A stretch of DNA of 64,000 bases, from positions 10,685,385 to 10,749,384 of the forward strand of contig JASFXZ010000010.1 of NCBI GenBank assembly GCA_032209605.1, written 5' to 3'. A model generated the notes under the pieces. The model did no database searches and was not told where the DNA came from. It saw only the letters and a program-made list of their open reading frames with translations. Positions 47,410 through 62,400 of the stretch are shown in pieces. Numbering within the stretch: position 1 is the first letter of the stretch; each line of letters begins with the position of its first letter. A program made the position numbers and the translations under genes. This DNA comes from Mactromeris polynyma. Lineage: Eukaryota; Mollusca; Bivalvia; Venerida; Mactridae.

Positions 47410-50400
47410 ATGTCTGACGAAGAGCAAATTTCTGATCAGGAGAGGGTAAAACTACTTATTATCTCGAGTAGAATGCAAATATATTTCATAATTTCCACAT
47501 CATTCGTATAAAATCTATTTATGAGTTGATATAAAGTTGTTTAAATTCCTCGTTATTCTCATCTTAGTTGCAAAATTTAGGTTTGTTTTTTTATTGTCGG
47601 TCGGGAACACTTCCGGCTTTTTATATCGCTTTATTTATGTTAGTTAACTGATTGTTCGCCTTAAAGTCTTTTAGTTCTGGGGTGTTAGAATTCATTACAC
47701 TGTCATCAAACATCAGAAATAATTTATTACTTATTGACAGCGAACGACTGACCTGTCAACTTCCCGTGGTTTCACTTCCAATGCAACCCACACAGATTAC
47801 TCAGAGTCAGAGCGATTATAGGTCGCTACTTACTTAAACACGGAACGGAAAGAAATATGATGACTTATGCTAAAACAAGGAACAATACAGATCAGATAAA
47901 ATGTTAGAACTTAAAGTATATCAAGGGGTGATTTGTGCTGTATCAACTCGCATGAATAAATATAAATAACGTTTGAATATTATTAATTTCTATAGATCAT
48001 TTTAGATGTCATCTAGACAGACCGGAACAGTACGCAGACACCTCCATATTTAGCTTTACATAAACGATTTAACCTTTCTTGAATGACGTCGATATTACTC
48101 ACAATTATTTGCACGGTACTTGTTCCCCTTTTGGTATCTGATATTGAACGCATAATTGTACTTTTCCGGGTTTTTAACTTACAAACAGACTAACTCGGAT
48201 TGAGAAACGTAAACGAACAGTCAACGGGTAAATGAATTATGACTGTCTGTTTAAATCATCTTCAAATCAATAAAAGAGAAAAAACATTGAATGGTTTTAA
48301 TATTAATTAAAAGCCATTTTTACTAAGTCTCGCCAAAATATTCAACACGAAGCCAGAAATGCATGAGACTCGATGTGTACAGTTATGCGCCTAATGTTTT
48401 ACTAATTTTTGCCATCCAGAGTATTGTTCCATTTTATGAAGAAGAACACAATAAATCATTAAATGGCCATTTTAAATTTTGTTTTAGTATCTGTAACTGG
48501 GGTTTGGTCAAGATATATAACCAACACGTCGATTTATAGTAATGATTCGTTTAATAATCTCTTTTATAGAGAATATTTAAGAGCCTAAAATAAAATAAAT
48601 ACAATTAGTAATACATGTATAATAAATCAACGACAGTATGCTATACATGTATAGTACATTGATGGTACATGAGATCGCGATATCTAAATAAGTTAAAGTT
48701 ACAACAAATACATAATTCCACGCGATCTAATAAATGATTGAATAGAAATACAAGTAATTAATCTAAATAATAACATAAGTAACTCACCAGGACCAGTAGA
48801 ATGAAACAATATATTTACTTGTGAAAGTTATATATTGATAATAGTAATAAATAGTACAATTCGACTATTAGCTGTGAAGCAAAATAGATATGACTCCTTC
48901 AAGGGTGTTGAAAGGAGTGCCTGATTTAAAGATATACATGACAGAAGAAGAATTAGTGGCGGGAAGGAATGACATGCACGGGAACTTTCATGAACACTCA
49001 TTCACCAAACATACCAGTTCTACGACATTCACTCAGATTAACTCACTCACGCCGCACAACACACATTCCAAGCATTCTCTCACGTGACTTACATACAGTT
49101 AGGTAAAATAAACGATACATAATAAACATGTATATACACAGGGACGAGACACGACGATGAGATGGAAAATGACCAGGGTTACACATTCCCTCCCTTTAAG
49201 GAAATGGCTCCTGACATTTCACTCAACCTACTAACTGAGCACAAGAATATACCTGTACTACAAAAAAATAAAAATACAGACATACTACACAAGAAATAGC
49301 TACCCTACCATTTCTACCAATATAATTAAATCAACATTTCCAAAATAGAAATATACTATAGTTTATAGTTAAACTATATTAATACAAGTAAATACATCGA
49401 CACGCTCGTGCAACATATTAAATACAAACATATGTCCACAGTCCAGGAAATAACTACAACTAATCTAAAAACAGAATTACCGTAGCAACCTGCACTCACA
49501 ACTATTTAAAACCAACTTACTACACTAATCAGTATGACTAGAACAAGTACATGACTGGAAAATAAAGAAAAGGCTAATTAAATTCAACTTAGTCCTGCAA
49601 AGGAATAAAGTAACTAAACCTCTACTAACATGACCAGAAACAACTTATTTAATCTGTAAATAAACATGTATACTAAAGCGATACTGTCAAACGGCGATAC
49701 AGTAAAACGGTGGTACAGTAGAACTGCAATTTAACCGAAACGCAATACGGTGACACCGCGGTATCAAAGCTATACACAATAAATAAATGCGATACTGTAA
49801 AACCGCAATACAACAAGGTTGCATACAACATAAATGTGTATAATGACAGTTGGATGACTGACAACCCAAATAATAGTAGTACAGTAAAACTACATGATGA
49901 ATGACAAGTAAACAGTACAGTGGAACTGCCTGGGTATCAGTACAGTTAAACTGACTGGATACGAACATTAAGTCAGAACAGAAATAATATGGGAAAGGGT
50001 TTCGGAACAGTCGCCTTAGTAATTTACCAGGAACAAATACAAGATAGAACAGAACAGAACAACCAAACTTAAACATAAACTTCCAGATGTTCTGTGATAG
50101 CTGCAGAAATAGGGGTAACCCATTCCCCATACCTATCCGGTGCTACCCTTCTTCTTACTGGTCGCTGACTCACTAGAGGTGGGGATTCAACCTCAGTAGC
50201 ATTACTGACTTCCCTACGAGGGTTGAGCACCTCTGTTACAGGCAGCACTGTATGGGAAGAAGGAGTAGAACCTGAAGTCCGGGTGTCAGCACTACCGCTC
50301 AGAATGGTGGATCTCGAGGTCTGCGAAGACCTGATCTCATCTGAGACAGTAGGCTGCACGGTGGATTCAAGTGGATTCCAGATAGGAGGGGGCTGAGTGG

Positions 50401-53400
50401 GATATTTCCTAAGAGGGGGTGGTATGTAGACACCTGGTCTATCATCATCCGATTCAGACTCAGAGCTGCTAGACTGAGTACTGGTGCTGCTGCCCTCGTC
50501 CAGAGGTAGGTTAGGCTCCGTACTGCTGGGTTTTGAGGACGGTCTCTTGCGAGAGCTTCCCCCAACAGCGGTTGTAACCTCATCCTCACCAGACGAGTTG
50601 AATGGCAACAACATATTCCGGTGCAGGGTCCTAATAGGTCCCTTTTTACCCACGTGGAGTACTTTGTACACCGGAACATCCGGATTAGGCATAGACAGGA
50701 CCGTGGAAACTTCCTGTTCCCACCTGTCGGCCAATTTGTTGGTACCTTTAAGTCCAACCTTCCGGACCAGCACTCGGTCTCCAACTTGAAGACCAGAGTG
50801 TCTTACACGACCATCATAATATATGAAAATAAACAAAAACCAAATAATTGTAAGTGTACGCGATAGAAAACGCCGCAAAATAACCGTAACGCGTGTGAAT
50901 ATCACGATATATCTCCCCCGAAAAAAAAAATCAGTTTAATATCACTGTACTACATGTATATGATAATAACTGAAATAACACTACAAAACTATATAACTAC
51001 AATGTACAAATAATAATTGCCAATGCAATAAACAACACCTAATTCACAAATACAATATATCAAAATTACAGACCACAAAAATCAAGTGCTCTACAGTAAT
51101 AACACTATCCACAAACTAGGTCAATACACCGTGGGAAAGTTTACATTCCAATCCAGGTCAAATTAAACCCAATACACTGTAGAGTCAATGATTCATTCAC
51201 TGCATACAAAAAATGAATACTACTACACAATGAGAACTACTTCCCAAGAATTAAACTACTGAAAATGCATACATTAGCAGGTAATCGCAAGCAAGCAGTG
51301 GTCAACATGAATACACAAACACATACACATATAAAGTCATATAAATATGATACACAAATACCGTCAAACATTACTCACACTCATACAGACTCACCTACTC
51401 TTCACTCGACTCTGATGTTGCCGGAACAGAATTTATGGTGATGTTAGTAATTTCTCGCACATAGACATGTTAGTATGTGATAAAGACAAGAAATTCTAAG
51501 AACCTAAGCTTAAGAATTGCAAGCTTTATGTTGCAAAAATGTGACAACAATTTAAATTTACCAAAAATAACTAAATTAAGTACTGATCCTGGTATATATA
51601 AATACACAATGTCAAAATATACTAACTAATATAAGTCAAGTAACCAATAAACAGTTATCACAAAACACAATGATATTCATGATAATACACAATTTTCCAA
51701 AATTCATGATTGAAAGAGAGGCCTAAATTGTAGGTTTTGGAAACAATAGATTAATTAACCAAGAACTAATGCAGAAATAGCAATCAGAACTAAATGCATG
51801 AAAAAAATCCGAAAATGCCTGGATTCATGTAGGGGACTACAGAAAGACAGGTCACACTGTACTTTACAAAATGCCTAACTTTAAACAAATACCACGAGAA
51901 TGACCTACATAATCAGCTGATTGCATAAACTTTAAGAAAACAAAAATCAGGTAAATTTTAACGCCTCTCAGTCAATGATAAATTAATATAAACAGTTATA
52001 AACACATACAATCAATACACAATCAATACAACAAAACAATACTCACAATCGTCCTGTCCACAAATTATCCATAATCACACACAGTTTAACACATATATAC
52101 ACAACAGTTCCCGCGAAATCCCGCGAATCCCGCGAATCCTCCAGTAGAGTAATAAGTAAAGCACAGAAAGATATAAAAAAAACACACTCGAAAGTCTGTG
52201 AAGCTTTCGAAGAAAGTTCAACAAAAACACAGATAAAAAAATCCCGGGTGGCCAGAAATAAACAACTCTCGTAGACGGATGACGTTGGGGAACCCTTGGT
52301 CACTCGACGGCGTCGGTTGGCTGCTTCTACGGCCCTAGCTCTGTAGAGAAGAAATCATTATCCTCGTCGGGGAGCCATTTGTAACTGGGGTTTGGTCAAG
52401 ATATATAACCAACACGTCGATTTATAGTAATGATTCGTTTAATAATCTCTTTTATAGAGAATATTTAAGAGCCTAAAATAAAATAAATACAATTAGTAAT
52501 ACATGTATAATAAATCAACGACAGTATGCTATACATGTATAGTACATTGATGGTACATGAGATCGCGATATCTAAATAAGTTAAAGTTACAACAAATACA
52601 TAATTCCACGCGATCTAATAAATGATTGAATAGAAATACAAGTAATTAATCTAAATAATAACATAAGTAACTCACCAGGACCAGTAGAATGAAACAATAT
52701 ATTTACTTGTGAAAGTTATATATTGATAATAGTAATAAATAGTACAATTCGACTATTAGCTGTGAAGCAAAATAGATATGACTCCTTCAAGGGTGTTGAA
52801 AGGAGTGCCTGATTTAAAGATATACATGACAGAAGAAGAATTAGTGGCGGGAAGGAATGACATGCACGGGAACTTTCATGAACACTCATTCACCAAACAT
52901 ACCAGTTCTACGACATTCACTCAGATTAACTCACTCACGCCGCACAACACACATTCCAAGCATTCTCTCACGTGACTTACATACAGTTAGGTAAAATAAA
53001 CGATACATAATAAACATGTATATACACAGGGACGAGACACGACGATGAGATGGAAAATGACCAGGGTTACATATCCATTAGGCGTTTTCCGTAGTACACA
53101 CGTATCTACACTCTCTGGTTTATACATGTGACTATTTAAACCAAAATAAATTGAATTTAATAAAACCATTAATTTTGGTTTTAGAATCTTGACATAAAAT
53201 CATCAAAGGAACTTTTCTGAAGCTGATTCCTCATTAGGGGTTTTCGTGTTTAGTGTATGTTGGTGTCCGCGTACTTGTTAAATGGCACAAATTCTTTTGG
53301 CCGCAATTGTAGCACGTGAGGTGCCAAACTGCGCAGTGGGTTGTTTACAATCACGACTTCCCTTAACTTTTAGAGAAAGCATTTATCTGAAAAGCTGCAA

Positions 53401-56400
53401 AGACCATTTGACTTGAAACACAGCTATGTTTACACAGGTTATTAAAATGCTGTAAAAAGTGTCTGCGTACTGTTCCGGTCTGTGTACAGGTTACATCGGC
53501 TCAGTCACTCTTGACTATTACATGATGGGTGGTAACTGGTCAGAAAAAAGAGAAATAGTTGTATACTTAAAGATCGGAAGATAGCTTGACAGATAAAAGG
53601 AAGAGATAAGAAGTCTTTCCCAGCTGCTTTTTCACCCTTCTCACCCTAAGGCTCTCTGGTTATGGTAGCCACAGCTGACACAGCCTCAGGGATCATCAGT
53701 GGTTTACTTACAGCTGGGACCCCACACTTAAATGGAGAGATTGGACAGTCCCTACTTAAAGGATAATAAGTCGGCTGACATCGCTGCTTACAAAAATTTA
53801 TTTCATACAAATTTAAACATGAGACCAATCAATTTTAATAATCAAAGTTTGACTATACTGCAGAAAACAGTTGAACAGTTTATACTCTCGGTAAACTTCT
53901 ATTACATATGGTCAGTAGCTGAAGTTAGATAACTTAGTGAAGTCTTACACGAACAAACTGGAAGGCTGTTGAAAATGGGCTACTATTCTTGTTATTGAAT
54001 ATGTGTGATATTTATTTTTCAGGCAAAGATTGCTGCAGACTTTATTCGGCATGCTCCCCCAGGAGAGTTCAACGAAGTCTTCACTGGTTAGTTGTTTATA
54101 TTATTATACTTTAAAGTTGCATGGCATTATTTTCTCTGATGATTATATGATGGTTTCAAACCACCCAAATTTCATTTGATTTTGACAAAAAAGACTTCCT
54201 GTTGTTTTTTTTGGACATGTTTCTGAACCAAAAGTGGTCAATTTTGAGGAATTTTCTGTGACCTTAATTAGAAGTTCTAATAAATTGGAGAGGATTTTCT
54301 AATTTTTGTTTTGGGTTCAACCGGGAATGACATTTATAAGTTGTCATATACAACCAGGAATGACAAAAGTTGTCATAACATCAAAAACGTTTTTTTTACA
54401 TGTTTTCATGTCAGAAAGGGTTACATTCAGCAGCATACATACACTCTCCCAATTGGATTTGACAGCCAACTCACGCTCTCTATTTATTCCCGACTGTTTC
54501 GCTGAAATTTCTTGTCAAAGTGGTAAAATCGGGATACCAGTCCGAAAATCGTATTTATCACGTTTTTGGGGTTATATAGATGCTCTCAACCATGGAATCA
54601 ACACTTGGTGACACTGAGTCAAAATACGCAGCGGCCCTCGCGTGACATGTTGTTTATTCAAATTTCACAGGTTTCTATTGTATTCAGAATCAGATATGAT
54701 AATTGGCAATAAAAATTGTTTATCAATTGGCGACTTTGTTAAAGGGATGACCCCCAGATTACGCGTTAATTTGCATAATATTGATATTAACATCTTATGA
54801 TACTGATAAAGACATTAATTAATATTTAAAAAAATGTCCCATTCTGAGTTTCAATCTGCTGCTTTTCTGTGTGCAATCTCCTGATTTGCCTTCCGAAAAG
54901 GTTCACATGTATGCAGCAGTATATCTATGTATATAGTTCTTCATTGACAGCAAAATTTCTTTGAAGTATGTTCGGAGTTAAATGTCTCATTTGTCACAAA
55001 TTATTTCAAATTCAGCGAAATACTTTTTTATGAGCGAGAATGTTGTTCCTTACCAGGAATGTAAAAATGTTTTTTACATTAACTACGGTACATAAAGTCA
55101 TTGACAACTTTTGTATGACTTTCTAAGAATGGATATATTTATTATAATGTCATAACTTTCAGAATTGTTTAAGGATTTTGGTCAGATGGCAAATGTATTA
55201 ATTACATAGTTTAATTTAGTTTAAACTAAAATTGCAGTATGAAGTCACTAATTAAATTGATGACCAATGTAAAGTTTGTGGAGAATTGAATTTCCTATCT
55301 AGTGGTACCACAACCATGCATGTATTCAAATTAGAATTACTTCTACAATGTTTTAAATAAGACAGAACATATTTTTTATCATACTAATTATTATTTTCCT
55401 CATTGCAGAAACAATAACAAATTCAGAAGTCATCAAATACATAAAAAAGCTATTTTTGTTAACTGAAATTAATTCATAAATGTTATAGTCAATTTTTACA
55501 AGTAAAATTTTTAATCAAATTGCCAAATGTCACCAATATTATCACTTCCACACAACTTCCACATTGATTGATATATACTTCCGAGTTCACAGTTCTCACA
55601 TAAATAGCAGCACTTGGTATATATACTTGTCAATAAAAATTCCAGGGAAAACTTAACATGAATTTGTTCTTTGATCTTCCAATACTAAATATCAATTCAA
55701 ACTGGAAAAGAAAACTTCAACAGTACTTTATTCAATTTGTATGCAATCATAACAGGAAGTGGAACTTAGGGCCTGTCTAAAATATCACTTAGCTGTGTTA
55801 AATTAAAGTGTGAAAATAAGCTCTTTTTATATGACGTAAATGTTATTATTAGTATCATTCTTAATCATTGGTTTTCATGCACAAGCAGAAAAAACTGACA
55901 TCAAAATCAATACACACCCTGACAAAACATATATACATAATTTATAATGTTTGATAAATTGACTGTATATATGGTTTACTCGGCAAGTAATCTCTTGATA
56001 AGATATGTCATTTAATTTCCTGAGGCAATGAATGAAGAGTCATATTCTTCCTTTTTAATCAGTCATTCCAATTGATATTAATGTACATTTTTATATTTAT
56101 GTCATTCGGAAGTTATTGCAACTTTCTCTGACTGGTTTTTGATCTTTAACTCATTTAACAATTTATTTCTTTGTGAACTTACACAGATATGTAATTATGT
56201 TTCAGATGTGAGAATTTTGTTGAATGATGACAACTTACTGAAGAATGCATCAGGGTAGGTTACTCATTACCTGTACTAACACTGCAAACATGTAGTTTAA
56301 ACTTATTTATTTGAAACAAGCTTATGTTATCAATTTTTAATCACACTCAATGACCGCTTCCACCCAAATCAGGGGATGAAAAGTCAGCAGTTACAATCAC

Positions 56401-59400
56401 ACTCGATGACTGCTTCCACCCAAATCAGGGGATGAAAAGTCAGCAGTTACAATCACACTCAATGACCGCTTCCACCCAAATCAGGGGATGAAAAGTCAGC
56501 AGTTACAATCACACTCAATGACTGCTTCCACCCAAATCAGGGGATGAAAGTCAGCAGTTACAATCACACTCGATGACTGCTTCCACCCAAATCAGGGGAT
56601 GAAAAGTCAGCAGTTACAATCACACTCGATGACTGCTTCCACCCAAATCAGGGGATGAAAAGTCAGCAGTTACAATCACACTCGATGACTGCTTCCACCC
56701 AAATCAGGGGATGAAAAGTCAGCAGTTACAATCACACTCAATGACTGCTTCCACCCAAATCAGGGGATGAAAAGTCAGCAGTTACAATCACACTCAATGA
56801 CTGCTTCCACCCAAATCAGGGGATGAAAAGTCAGCAGTTACAATCACACTCAATGACTGCTTCCACCCAAACCAGGGGATGAAAAGTCAGCAGTTACAAT
56901 CACACTCGATGACTGCTTCCACCCAAACCAGGGGATGAAAAGTCAGCAGTTGAGTCTTGAGGAGACCTGAGCCCATATTCACTAACGTTTTAAGACTGAA
57001 TCTCAAGACTTAAACTTTGAAATTGCAAAATTTTTATTTACAAGCATTTCGTTTTCATTATATTTAAACAGAGAAATTTTTGTCTGAATATTTCTTGTTA
57101 CTCACTCTTCACTTTTGCCATGTTTTATCAAAATATATTGTGTAACAATAACGTAGGAACAAGGATTTGAAGTCACTACATTCGCAGCAGGTGTTAAGTG
57201 TTCTACCCTCTACCACTATGCCAGCCTGCCTGCAAGCATTTTGTTGTTTGACTCCTGAAATATAATGCTGTTGAGGTTAATTTACAAATATTATTGTATA
57301 AATTGTTGACCCTGTCTGTTTTAAGAGATACATATTTTCCATTGATTCATTGATACACACTTAGAATACATGCAGGATACTTGGTAAATATCCAATAAAG
57401 TTTTATAGATTTGAAACATTCGAAGCATAGCTGGAATGTATTAGTGAGAAATAGCCAATTTGCATCCTATTTACACCTTATTGTTTACATGTTTCAGGTC
57501 TTTTGCCCAGTATAACAGGGACCAGTTTACACCATGCAAGATGGAAGGATCTGATGATCAAGTGAGCATGAAATAGTACTTCATGTTTAGATGTTCTTGA
57601 AGCTATACGATCATGTGATTCATAGTATCATACCAGTTTCCTTTACCATAAAAAATGAAATGTGTTTTTTTGCAATGCTTTGTAGTTACGTAATTGTCCA
57701 AATGTATGCATTCACCAGGGTATGAAGGACACTGTTATGTATTGGCATCATGTAGTGTCTATCTGTCTGTCCGTCCATATAGTCTGTCTGTCAGTATTTC
57801 CTTTCAAGAACAGCATATTCAATGAAATTTAGCTGGAAGCTTCCTGTGGTGGTATGGAATCAAAAAAGTTCAAATGATGGCACTGACCTATTTCTTCAAC
57901 ATTTTTTGTCCAGAATTTCTTCCTGGAATTATTCAAAATTTGACTGGAAGCATTCTCTTCTGGTAACTCGGGCTGTTAAGGGGACTAAAAACATATTTCA
58001 TGCAATTTTGAAGATGAGTGGGCCTCTTGTTATTTTATACATAGAACAAAATTCTCTTGGTTCTCCTACAGAGGAGGTAAAATTCCTTATATTCACAATT
58101 GACTATGTATTTAGTGACCAGAACTATATGATGATTGTTATGTATTATATTTTCAGTGTTTGATCACAGAACACAGTGATATAGGTGAAGGTAGATTCTT
58201 AGATCCTAGGACAAAACAATCTTTCAAGTAAGATATATATTTTTATAACATAATAAGATCAATTAGACATTACACCTGACTCACTGACAATGGATTCTTT
58301 AAATCATTGACTACTTAAAAATTATTTATTGGTCCTGGCAATTTTGTTATGGAGGGATGATAGTACGTCTGACTATTTTATTTTCAGAAAGATAACAGAT
58401 TTAATGAATTCTAACCATTACTTGCCTTGTTTGGCTAATAGTTATGAGCACTGTAGTTTAAATAAGTTTATAAAATTTTGTGAGGCAATCATGTCAGAAT
58501 GACTGATCTTTATCCTTGGCTGGTGCTAGTTTTCAATAGTTTGATGACAGGTTTAATGAATAAGTAATTAATTTGCCTGGCTTATGCAGTTTTATTGTGA
58601 TATTTGGCTGTTTGGGAGCATTTTGACATTTTTTTGTAGCTGGATCTTAGATTTAACAGCCATTGACTGTTTGGCTACCTTCTAGCTAGTCTAGTCATCA
58701 TAATAATTGAGCGCCGCTGTATGATTTCCAACCTCTTCTGTAAGTGGCGTCATTTCAAGAGAACGCAATATGTGATGTCACTATTTGCAAGCAGGAAACA
58801 ATATTTTGGAAATGATGTCACTTAAGGAAGAGGTTGGAAATCGTACAGCGGCGCTTATATATTCTTTGTGTACTAAACTGTCTAAGTCACAAATACAAGA
58901 CTTTGAACATAGATGAACTTATACTTTGATTTATTAATATTCTCTTGTCATCCTTTTATTGCTTTATTTCAAAAGTAATGTAAACAATTTATTTACGGCT
59001 TTCGATAAATGTGAATAGATTTATCATAAACACTTCAGGCAAGGTCAATGAATCAATTTTGCTGTAAACTTGTCAAGTGTAGTAAAATCTTTTTCTGAGC
59101 CTCCTTATACATTCTTTATCGATTGAAAGGACAACAATGACCAGGTTGCCACTTTTGTTATTTCCTGAATAGATAATGTATAGTGGCATTTCAATAATAA
59201 GACCAGTGTTTTTTTTGGGGCCGAAATTCGGACCCATTCCCCTCACTCAAAAGTATGTTTTTTCCCCTATTCTCCATTAAAATTCCCCTCCTACAGCTTT
59301 TTTTTGGAGATGTTGCCAGTATTCTTGATATTTTTAGTCAGAACAATAGAAACATTGACCTGTAATGAAACTAACTAATCTGTTACCATATTTATATGTT

Positions 59401-62400
59401 TACATCACTGCAACAAAGAAGTGTAGTGAATACAGACATAGAAATGTATACTATGCTATGCACATTATTTTCCCCCTATTTTCCCCTCACAACGCTATTT
59501 TCCCCTATCTAAGGGCCCCGCCACCATTCCCCTAGAAGTGAAAAGAAACACTGAAGACTAACATGGGTTCTGAAAAAATTTGGCCGTATTGCACAGAGGT
59601 GTTCTGATTATCAAATTTAAATATGGTAAAAAATTGGAAACTGCTCCATGAAAATATTGTCTTATTTAGGAGGTCATCAAATTACAAGATGGTCTTAAAG
59701 TGAGGTTTTACTAGGTAAAATTTCTTTGAGTGTGAGATAGGTCTGGTTGAAAGGATTTTAAGGTGCATATTTTATATGGCTGTCAATTCAAATGTTCTTT
59801 GCATTTGTTTCTTCAGGTATGATCACTTAAAGAAGGAGGCATCAGATTTCCAACCCGTTGAAGTTGATCGAGCAGCTGAGCCGTGGAGATCTGCGGTCGA
59901 GGAAGCTTTGACCGTCTATCATAAGTCATTTTACAAGTATGGATTTTCATCCACATACGGTACTTCTTCTGGTGGCAATGTCACTCTAATAGCTTGTATT
60001 GAAAGTCACCAATTCCAACCGAAGAATTTCTGGTAAGTAAATCTACCATACGTTATCCTAAATGTCATACTCAATAAAGGCTGTTCGGAGTGAATTTTAA
60101 TTTATTACTTTATTATTATCTTGTGAATAGAGCTTAAGAAATTTTGACCATGATATTTACTTTTTCGCGCCTCATCGATGGCACCGAAAAAGTTGAAAAA
60201 ATTGTTTTCAATATTTTTTTATGACATTTGGAACACTTTTATATATTTCTGTTTGACATTTGGTCATAGTATACTATCCATCATTTTTGTGCGATTTGTA
60301 TCATATAACGTTAATATATTTTTAATAATTATGTAACCATGACAACTATTATATTACAGGAATGGAAGATGGCGTTCCCAATGGTCAATAACATTTCCAG
60401 AGTCTGGTGGCAAAGCTGAACTCACTGGTTTACTCAAAGTACAGGTAAATGTTTTACTGTGTTACGTTTACTCAAGTACCGGTAAATGTCTTACTGTGTT
60501 ACTTTTACTCAAGTACCGGTAAATGTCTTACTGCGTTACATTTACTCAAGTACAGGTAAATATCTTACTGCGCTACAGTTACTCAAGTACCGGTAAATGT
60601 CTTACTGCGTTTCGTTTACTCAAGTACTGGTAAATGTCTTACTGCGTTACGTTTACTCAAGTACCGGTAAATATCTTACTGCGTTACATTTACTCAAGTA
60701 CCGGTAAATGTCTGACTGCGTTACGTTTACTCAAGTACCGGTAAATGTTTTACTGTGTTACGTTTACTCAAAGTACAAGTAAATGTTTTACTGTGTTAAG
60801 TTTACTCAAGTACAAGTAAATGTTTTACTGTGTTACGTTTACTCAAGTACAAGTAAATGTTTTACTGTGTTAAGTTTACTCAAGTACAAGTAAATGTTTT
60901 ACTGTGTTACGTTTACTCAAGTACAAGTAAATGTTTTACTGTGTTAAGTTTACTCAAGTACAAGTAAATGTTTTACTGTGTTACGTTTACTCAAAGTACA
61001 GGTAAATGTTTTACTGTGTTACGTTTACTCAAGTACAAGTAAATGTTCTACTGTGTTACAATTAGTATTGGTAAATGTTTAACCATCTTAAATTACTCAA
61101 AGAATTGGTAACGTCATTTTTTTGTATCCCTCATACCCACTAGCTGGTCAGTTACTGTTCTATTTTTGCCGGTTCAACCAAAATTTATTGACAACCCTGG
61201 CTAAGACTGGTCGGTCCGGTGACAGGTCAGTATGACCGGATGTGGTATCAAGTCACTTGTCTACAGAATGTCCATTTTGACAGTTTCACTCTTTATTCAA
61301 CCTCAATATGAAGACCACCTCAATATTACAACCAGTTTTCATGGGTCCCATGGGTGGCATTATTATTGAGGTTTTACTCTTATTAATTTCAGATAATTAT
61401 ACATGGTGTAAGGATTATAATTATAATGCTAATTTTATTCTCACAGGTCCATTACTATGAAGATGGCAATGTACAGCTAGTGAGTCACAAAGAAGTCAAA
61501 AATACCATAAACGCCCAAGTAAGGCTTTTATAATAATCAAGAATCTGTAAAAAATGTACAATGATATAAAATTTAATTTGCCAGTGGTTCAAAATAAGAA
61601 AGATATAAGTTATGAATAGCTATTCTGCTATCCTGTGGCAGCATTGGACCGAGTCTCAATAAACTTTGCCAGTCTTCGCAGGCATGTTCTCTGTGTTGTC
61701 TGGTCATGTGAGAAATACACACATAATGAATGTCGCTGTGAACTTTTAGCTGATGTTAACTTATGAATTTGAATGAATATTTATGAGTGCCCGGTAATTT
61801 TTTTTTGAGTTTAATCAAAATTTTGGTTTCGATATTTTCTCCAGTTGTCTGGCCTTGAGTGACACATAAATAATTTAAAAATTGCTCTAATACACAATTG
61901 TTATGCAATTTCATAGACTTACGTGAATAAAAATAGGAGTACATTTTATAATCTTTTCATTTGACAGGATGAACAAAAGTTTGCTAAGGAGTTTGTGAAA
62001 ATTGTTGAAGATGCCGAACAGGAATACCAGGTAAAAATATCCTCTTATACCTTCTAGGAAATAAGGTGCTTTAAAAAAAAGAAAAAGGGCAAAGCCTGAA
62101 AACATACTGTTTTTTTTCTACCTTTAATTTTTGTGTTTGATCTGAGTTTGAATTGTAACCATTTTCAGTTATAAATTTTGCAAGGTGAGGACGTAAAGAA
62201 TGAAAATGATGCATAGCTCGATTGTGATAAACTAAAGTAGATTCTTCAATGTCTTTGTTTGCAATTCTGTGGATAAAATAATGACCACTGAATTCTGATT
62301 GTATTCTCTGTCAATAGATATTCTGTGATATTGCTTTAATTATTTGCATGGCAAAATTCGCCTTTATTGAATGGGCCAATATTTGATTTTACATTGTATC

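Larger units (their letters stand above)
48492..53071 (-). mobile_element. Internally deleted LTR retrotransposon (4580 bp) in CAPZA intron 1
   Basis: Two 692-bp LTRs (48492-49183, 52380-53071; TGTAAC...GTTACA) appear identical over the parts compared. A 4-bp target duplication TATC flanks them (48488-48491 and 53072-53075). A polypurine tract and candidate primer-binding site put it on the minus strand. Only an integrase C-terminal frame remains; gag, protease, reverse transcriptase and RNase H are missing. It is therefore non-autonomous, yet its matching LTRs imply recent movement. Confidence 0.9.

Noticed and set aside
48890..52975. Two identical 65-codon frames (48890-49087, 52778-52975)
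   Set aside because: They are the same place in the two LTRs; the identity reflects the LTRs, not a conserved gene.
54306..54611. 101-codon frame in CAPZA intron 2
   Set aside because: No recognisable domain and no splice signals consistent with CAPZA.
57822..58163. 113-codon frame on the plus strand
   Set aside because: It lies mostly in CAPZA intron 4 and crosses the start of exon 5 out of frame; no domain.
56339..61060. CRISPR-like regularly spaced repeats
   Set aside because: Both arrays are head-to-tail tandem repeats without unique spacers, in introns of an animal gene.
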